Source: Oenanthe sinensis | Taxonomy: Eukaryota; Streptophyta; Magnoliopsida; Apiales; Apiaceae | Direction of reading: 5' to 3' | DNA: 64,000 nucleotides | Assembly (NCBI GenBank): GCA_028671895.1 | Contig: JAPMAC010000207.1 | Location: 5,394,001 to 5,458,000 of the forward strand | In this document: in pieces, positions 57,895 through 64,000 of the stretch | Numbering within the stretch: the stretch's first letter is position 1 | Layout: each line of letters opens with the position of its first letter | The notes under the pieces: model-generated | Database searches by the model: none | The model's input: the letters and a program-made list of their open reading frames with translations, nothing else | Told to the model about the DNA's origin: nothing | Program-made: the position numbers and the translations under genes

Positions 57895-58696
57895 TGTTAG
57901 GGATATATTCATTTGATGATGTACAAAATACTAGAACAGAGTCTAGATTAGTTTATCTGTAATAAGTTTTTCTAGTCTCTGAAATGTATAATCAGAGTCT
58001 AGATAGTCAATATTCATGTTATTTGTACTTGGAAGAATTTCTGTAGAAAATGAAACCAGAGTCTGGAAGGTGATCAGAGTCTATAGACTATCAGAGTCTA
58101 TGATCTATCAGAGTCTACATGTGATCAGAGTCTGAAGATCATCAGAGTCTGAAGATTTCAGAGTCTATACAGTTGAGGATAAATTTGGAAGAAGATCACA
58201 GGAATGGAAAGTCTTCGAAGATCAAGATAAATATATTGCAGATATGCTATGGGAAAGAAAGAGAACTCTAGAAGGAAATTGTCAACTAATAATTAGGAAT
58301 TCTATTCCTATTGTAAAACATAGTTATAGAAAACTAGGTATGTGAAGCATGTGCACTTAAGACATGTTATCTGTTTAATAAATGCATAGCTTCACAAGTC
58401 TAGTGTGTTGAATAATATTTAATTCATACCTTGCTTTCTTTCAAGAACAAGAAGCTGAAATTCATAGTTAAATTTCAGACTTGTAGCAAATTTCTTTCTA
58501 ATAATATTTAGATTGAAAGTTAACTTGTGTGTTTCTAAATTATCGTTTCAGCACTGTTCATTAGAATTGCATATACTCAAGTTAATGCTATAAAGCCATC
58601 TAAACATTCAAGTTAGATAATTATTTGAAAAAAAATAAAAAGAATTCAGCTTATACATTCACCCCCTGTATAATTTCTCATAACTCATTCCTAACA
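57895..58696 (+). repeat. Copia-2 LTR (802 bp) with CAGAGTCT array
   Basis: TGTTAGGGAT start, CATTCCTAACA end, polypurine tract before and primer site after. Nine CAGAGTCT copies lie between about 57937 and 58165. Near the end TTCACCCCCTG corresponds to the C-run of the other Sirevirus LTRs. It has element interior on both sides: extra ORF to the left, gag to the right. Confidence 0.85.
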
Positions 58697-58698
58697 AG

Positions 58699-58710
58699 TG
58701 GTATCAAAGC
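58699..58710 (+). other. Primer binding site after the Copia-2 LTR
   Basis: TGGTATCAAAGC, one mismatch from the initiator-Met type site, two bases after the LTR end. Confidence 0.8.
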
Positions 58711-58746
58711 TAAAGATGTTGACATACAAATAGTACAAAGATCAAG

Positions 58747-60361
58747 ATGAGTTCACAGAAATTTATCAGTATCAAGATTCATCCATTTGACAGAGAGAAC
58801 TACAACCTTTGGAAAAGAAAAATGCTGATGTTCATAAGGGATGCAAATTCTATGTATCCTCAGATATTAAAGAATGGGCCTTTCATGTCTGTGACTCTGG
58901 TTCCTGAAATAACTAGTGGTTCAGAAGTGATCCTAGCAACATTGATACCCAAAGAACCCTCTCAATACATTGACACAAAAAAGGAAAAGGTGTCACTTGA
59001 CAATAGTTTAATGCTTGTACTGATTGAGTCATTAGACATTGTTATGTATAACAATATTGTCAACTACACCTCAGCCAAACACATCCTGAAAACCATTGAA
59101 ATACTTTGTGAAGGCACAGACGAAGTAAGAGACAATCAAAGGTAACTTTTATTTTTACAGTATGAAGCTTTTATGTCAAAACAAAATGAAGGCATAACTA
59201 AAGTCTTTGAAAGGTTTAACAAACTAATTAATGATATCTAGCTGCATGGAAAGTACTATGAAATCAAGGAGAAAAATATGAAGTTTTTTCTAACTCTTCC
59301 AGAGCATCTAGAACACAAAATTTCAGCTATAAGAGAACGAAAAGATTTGACCAAGCTTCCACTTGAGACATTGTATGGAATACTAAAGACTTATTAATTA
59401 GAATTCTTTCAAAAGAAATCTATTCTAGACAACAGAAAAAAATGGCAAATGTCTCAAGTGCCTTGGTTGAAAATGAACCTGTAAAGATGGAAAAGAGTGG
59501 TGCAAGTCAAAGACTAAAGATTGAAGAGGTTGTAGATCAAGACAAAGAAGATGTACAGTCTGTCAAAAGTGAACCTGATGAGGATGAGTTTTACACTAAT
59601 AAGGAGCTAGAAAACATGGACAACAAATCCATGACATTTTATGGCCAAAAAGTTTGGAAACCTGAGATTCAAAAAGAACAAAAATTTCAAGCCAAAACCA
59701 AACTTTGGCTCCTCAAGCAACAACAAAACTCCTAGAAGTAGTTTCAAACGTGGTTACAAAACTGGAACTGTGGATAGATCCAAAATCAGATACTATAACT
59801 GCAATGAGCTAGGACATTTTGGTACAGAGTGTAGAAAGTCAAAAGCAATCAAGAAAGATAAAGACTACTTGGAACTAGAAGTCAAGTATGAAGCTCTTCT
59901 GAAAAAGCAGACAGGAAAGGCATATATTGCAAAAGGAAAGTGTTGGGATGACACTAATGAAGATGAAGAAGATTAATATGGAAACCTAGCACTCATGGCT
60001 AAGACAAGTGATGGGACATCATCTTCATACAGTCAGGTACCAACTCGAACTTCCATTGAAATTTCTAATTCTCAATATAAGAAAACTATTGAAGAATTAA
60101 GCACTGAAATATTTAACATACACATTAACATGACTGTTGTTAATGAAACAGGAAAATGAATATCGAAAAAATAAAATCTCTTGTGCTGAGCAAATTGAAA
60201 AATTTCTAAGGGATCAAATTTCAGAAAATGAATTAAAAATTGAATCTTGTCAAAAATCATCTATCCTGATTAAAGAATTCCATGACAAGCATCAAGAAAA
60301 TTCCAAGGTAGGAGTTGGGTTTGACTATGATAACTTGAAGACAAAAAGAAACAACCTTTAA
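58747..60361 (+). pseudogene. Decayed Sirevirus gag
   Basis: ATG 58747 begins MSSQKFISIKIHPFDRENYN, the Copia gag core (NLWKRKMLMFI). Stops and frame changes occur after 59145, near 59240 and near 59400. The zinc knuckle near 59790 reads YYNCNELGHFGTEC, with Tyr in place of the first Cys. A coiled-coil-type tail follows (60137-60361). No pol follows; sequence ends in a TA tract and a reversed LTR. A dead 5' part of an element sharing the LTR at 57895-58696. Confidence 0.82.
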
Positions 60362-60452
60362 TAAAGGGAAATAAGATTGAGATTCCTACTAATCCTGATA
60401 TTTTTAAAAATGTTAAAACTCCTATTTTCAAGAAATCTACTATTGAGTTTGT

Positions 60453-60463
60453 GAATATATATA

Positions 60464-60512
<49 letters not shown>
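60453..60512. repeat. TA microsatellite
   Basis: About 60 bases, nearly pure TA, between gag remnant and reversed LTR. Confidence 0.9.
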
Positions 60513-60516
<4 letters not shown>

Positions 60517-60530
60517 ATTCCTAATAACAA

Positions 60531-61604
60531 TGTCAATATTTGGAGAAGGGGGGGTTGAATATAAATATTAAAACTTTTTAGGGCATTTAATATTTGCTCT
60601 TGATGTTTGAAAGATTGACAGAATATGTTTGAACAAATAACTGAAAATTAAAATGAAAAAGAGAGATTTAAAAATTACTGATGGATTGATTTTTCCATCA
60701 GATATATAAAATAACCTAGCTTCGATTTTACAAAATTAGAAAGAATCAACTAATCTTACAATGTGCTCTTGAGCTTGATCAGTTGATTGTAGAAATATTG
60801 TTTAACTCTTCTCTCTTTTTAACAATGCTACTACACTTGTTTATATACTACAAGTGTATTTTTCAATTCCTATTCTAGGATTGCTTCTATCTGTCACTCT
60901 TTTTCCTTTTTCCTTTTTAGGAAAACAGTCTTGAAAGACAGCTACTGATTGAGTCTTCACAACCACCCTAGGCTGTCTTCCATAGGTGTGCTTTTGTTCT
61001 CTGGATCTACAACTGATAGACTTTCTGTGTTGTCACAATCAATTGATAATTTGTTGTTAAGCATATCAATTGATTCATCCTTTAATCCATCAACTGATGT
61101 TCTTCTTCGATTGATCTTTACATCCATTGATTGATATGGAATGACTTATCGACTGATAAATGATATCAATCGATATATATCAATCGATGGGTCTTCACAT
61201 CAGTTGATGGTCTTCAATTCCTGACTTGGCTTTTTCAATTGATCTCTCATCCATTGAGGCTTCAATATCAATTGATCATCCTTCACTTGTGCAATTTCCT
61301 GTCTTCAAATAATTATAATTTGACAGTTTAATTTACACATCAATTGATGATCTACATCAATCGACTCTAACATCAATTGATAAGAATAATATCAATTGAT
61401 TTACACCTTATCGATTGAAATAGATTAAGTACACCTATGCTACAGTCCAAATTATCAGTTGACTCATATAACATTTCAACTGATAAAAGGTTTCCTGATC
61501 AATTGATATTTATAAATTTCATATCAATTGATCAGTTACATAAAACAAAATTTCTATGATTCTAAGATTAATGTTATCATCAAATTACATGTAGATTCCT
61601 AACA
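60531..61604 (-). repeat. Reversed Sirevirus LTR (1074 bp) with ATCAATTGAT array
   Basis: On the minus strand it starts TGTTAGGAATC beside a polypurine tract and ends AATATTGACA. TTCAACCCCCCC lies near its 3' end, as in Copia-1. A TATA-like TATATAAAC is at about 60841-60850 on the minus strand. Between 60950 and 61540 about 18-20 copies of ATCAATTGAT or ATCRAYTGAT variants occur. It is the 3' LTR of an element whose interior starts at 61605 to the right. Confidence 0.8.
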
Positions 61605-61618
61605 ATTTCCCCCTATTT
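61605..61618 (-). other. Polypurine tract of the reversed Sirevirus
   Basis: AAATAGGGGGAAAT on the minus strand just before TGTTAGGAATC. Confidence 0.75.
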
Positions 61619-61778
61619 GTGTCTGTTATATGAACATGCATAAATCTACTTGATGATAACAAAACCCATAAAAAAGACATTTAGATAGAATCAAGAAATT
61701 TAATTTGCACATTAATTTTGAAAAATACCAGATTGATAGATAACTCCTGCAAATAGCTTCAATGTCTTCATGATTTAA

Positions 61779-62108
61779 TTAGCTCCTCTTTCTACTCTTC
61801 TCAGCATTCTCCTTTAGCTGCCTCATGAAAGAACTCCTCAAAATTACTTCATCCCTGCCAGTTTCTCCAAGCTGCCTCATTAGGTAGTGTATTTATTCAT
61901 CTGTGATTTTGTCCAGATATTTACAGATATCAAAGAACTTTGTGTTGCCCTCCATATCTGTAAAAATCATAGCATACTTTGGCTCCAACACCACCTTTTT
62001 GACCTGTGATTTCCATATCTTTAGAGGTGAATCAGGTTCAGCTTCTGCCTTGGATCTTCTTAATCTTGAAATTTGCTGTTGAATCTTTAAAATCCCGAAC
62101 TTATTCAC
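61779..62108 (-). pseudogene. C-terminal remnant of an extra ORF of the reversed Sirevirus
   Basis: Minus-strand frame from 62108 to a stop at 61779, broken once by TAA at 61893. It contains KYAMIFTDMEGNTKFF, comparable to KYVDTEGN of the Copia-2 extra ORF, and a charged helical end with MRQLGETGRDE. It stands just upstream of the polypurine tract as expected for such ORFs. Sequence to the right is a different element, so the N-terminal part is lost. Confidence 0.55.
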
Positions 62109-62109
62109 T

Positions 62110-64000
62110 TAAATAAAATGCTCCAAAAATCCAATGAATCGATACAAGTTCTCAATATCCAACAACTTACAATCGAAAAATAAAAGCTACAACTTAACTA
62201 TACAAATTCAAATCTAAATATAAACTTTACAACTCCTCAAAGTCAGCAACTGGCACTCTTCCCATTAATTAGCCCACCTAACCTGCCGGGGAAAATAAAG
62301 AAATATAGACCGGCAGTGAGCGAAATGCTCATATACGGATATAAAACAAATACAAAGAGTACAAGGGTTAGAACGATGACAATATAAATAAATAAAATAA
62401 ATAAAATATCTGAATAAAGGATGATGAAACAACTGAAAGAGACAAAAGATACTGGTCATACTTAACTCACGATATAAACAAATAAAAAGATACGATAGAT
62501 ACTTATCTTACAATCACAACGTACATACTTTTTAATCACAAATATTCTTACTCTTACTCGTACACTTACTAGTCATCTATTATATTGATCAAATACTGAA
62601 ATACAAATTTACTTACTGACATGGGAGACAATTTTACACTTACAGGATGTCCTACATTTCGGTTCTCCAGAATATGTAGTCATCAAAACTTACAGGGGCT
62701 TGCATAGAACAAATCAAATGCTACCGAAAATATTACAGAGGCTTGCACGGTACAAAACACAATGCTACCCAGATGGCCAAACAAACATACACAATAGTCA
62801 TGACTCTACGTGTCCCATAACTCCGGCGACACGCCCATACAATTTAAATACACCGTATAGGTGGTGCCAAATCATGAGATTATCCACTCATGACGGGGGT
62901 CTTACGAAATCTCCCAAATCATATATATATATATATCACAAATTAACTGGAAATATCTTACTAAAATATCACACACGCCAAATATCATAAAATATAGACT
63001 ATTACAAATAAAATCAGAATTGACTAGTCTGAAAAACTATTAATTTACTCTATCAAGATGACCTCAAATGAAAGAGTGCAGAACACGAAACTTGTAGACG
63101 ATTCAAAGATCTTTCCAGAATGATAAAGTTCGTCAAAAACGGATAAGTAACGAATGCAGAAACAATTAAAATGCGGACTGCCATAACAGAATCAGGCTAT
63201 GATCACAGTAGTATTTTGAGATTTACGACACTAAGATCACAGAACTTGACAGCGGAATGTAAACAAAGAACGAAGCTCTCGGAAAGACCTTTTCAGAATG
63301 ATATTACACATAATTTTTGGATGAATTCTCAATTTATTATGAATTTCAGAAGTTACAGAATATCAATCTGAATTAAATCATCAGATTGCATAAAAGGCAG
63401 ATTTCGACAATCTTACGAACAGAATTTCAGAAAGCGTAAAGAACAAAAGATGTAGATAATCGAAATACATTTCTAAGGAGTCAAAAATCATAACATTTGG
63501 ATGTATAACAAATCAATTACGAATTTAACAAGAATTCAGATCAATTATGATATATATATATATATATATATACGAATTTGGAATAACAATATGAAAAAAA
63601 AAGATAAAACGAAAATATCCGTACACTAACAATACTACAACAAAAAGAGAGTGTCGAATGTATCCGTACCTTAATAGTCAAAGATTATGAATTGTTTCCA
63701 ATCACAAGAACCCTAATTTAAACACAACAACCCATCTTCTTAAGCTTTTTTTCTTTATCTCCTCTTTATCTTTCGGCTTCTCCTTCTTCTTCTGCCTCTC
63801 TCTCTCTCTCTCTCTGAAGTAACGTAAATTCTATTCCAAAACCTTAACTCTTTTTCTTTTTCTTTCTATTCTATTTTACTTTCTCTTTTCTTCTCTTAAC
63901 CAATAATTTCTAAAATAATATCCTAATTATAAAATATCTATATTCATATTCAAATAATAATATTAGTAATAATTCACTAATATTATTCTTAATATTAAAT
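62110..64000 (-). repeat. Probable minus-strand LTR related to the LARD LTR (partial)
   Basis: No coding sequence. The reverse complement of 62265-62345 has GAGCATTTCGCTCACTGCCGG and then a CCGGCAGGTTAGGTGGG segment, parallel to GAGCAATTTTTGGCTCA and CTTTCAGCTAGGGATAAAGG in the LARD LTR. Blocks of similar wording continue through 63000-63500. Around 63690-63815 a CT-rich stretch and AACCCTAATTTAAAC look like the transcription-start side. The right end is outside the window. Similarity is judged by eye. Confidence 0.45.
63797..63816. repeat. CT microsatellite
   Basis: Pure CT run of about 20 bases within the presumed LTR leader. Confidence 0.85.

Larger units (their letters stand above)
48880..58696 (+). 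mobile_element. Copia-2: Sirevirus-type element lacking its 5' end
   Basis: Order: last part of gag (48900-49072), protease, integrase, RT, RNase H (49083-52382), a 0.47-kb gap, a giant extra ORF (52854-57769), a polypurine tract and LTR (57895-58696). The 5' LTR, primer site and most of gag are missing, replaced by the partial LTR at 48142. The octamer CAGAGTCT recurs in pol, gap, extra ORF and LTR, which ties these parts together as one element. Confidence 0.8.

Overview
The window looks like nuclear DNA of a flowering plant, probably a eudicot; the species cannot be told from the sequence. It is AT-rich, full of LTR retrotransposons, and contains one spliced host gene of a plant Deg/HtrA protease family. 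I see no bacterial-type operon, CRISPR array, tRNA or rRNA gene.

Layout. (1) 1-36609 is a three-level nest. The outer element is a minus-strand Ty3/Gypsy retrotransposon of Tat type; its distal integrase runs off the left edge and its 5' LTR is split (5535-6017 and 35993-36609). A plus-strand Copia element of Sirevirus type (here Copia-1, 6018-35987) sits in that LTR and is flanked by GAGCA duplications. The 3' LTR of Copia-1 is split by a LARD-like element (24552-35171) flanked by TATAA duplications. The LARD has two nearly identical LTRs of about 4.45 kb around a 1.73-kb non-coding centre. Without the LARD, Copia-1 is about 19.3 kb with 3.7-kb LTRs. Its gag-pol is broken by stops and one frameshift, but a 452-codon extra ORF behind pol is intact.

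(2) 36610-46690 is host sequence. It holds a minus-strand, nine-exon gene for a DEG10-like serine protease (38716-46100) whose introns carry MITE-like inverted repeats and a 23-G run. The catalytic triad is present, but the model lacks a transit peptide and has a suspicious second-exon acceptor.

(3) 46697-62108 is a patchwork of Sirevirus fragments: a reversed piece of a Copia-1-type LTR; a partial LTR (48142-48850) with a GAGAAGTC array; a nearly complete Copia-2 body (gag tail, pol and a giant broken extra ORF of about 1640 codons) ending in an LTR full of CAGAGTCT; a decayed gag directly downstream of that LTR; and a reversed LTR (60531-61604) packed with ATCAATTGAT-like palindromes.

(4) 62109-64000 looks like part of a minus-strand LTR related to the LARD LTR.

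How parts relate. The retroelement genes encode the usual Gag, protease, integrase, reverse transcriptase and RNase H, all damaged here. The most unusual signals are the extra ORFs downstream of pol in the Sireviruses (one with a plausible private promoter and intron), and the fact that each Sirevirus LTR carries its own iterated short motif. In Copia-2 that motif has also spread through the coding regions.
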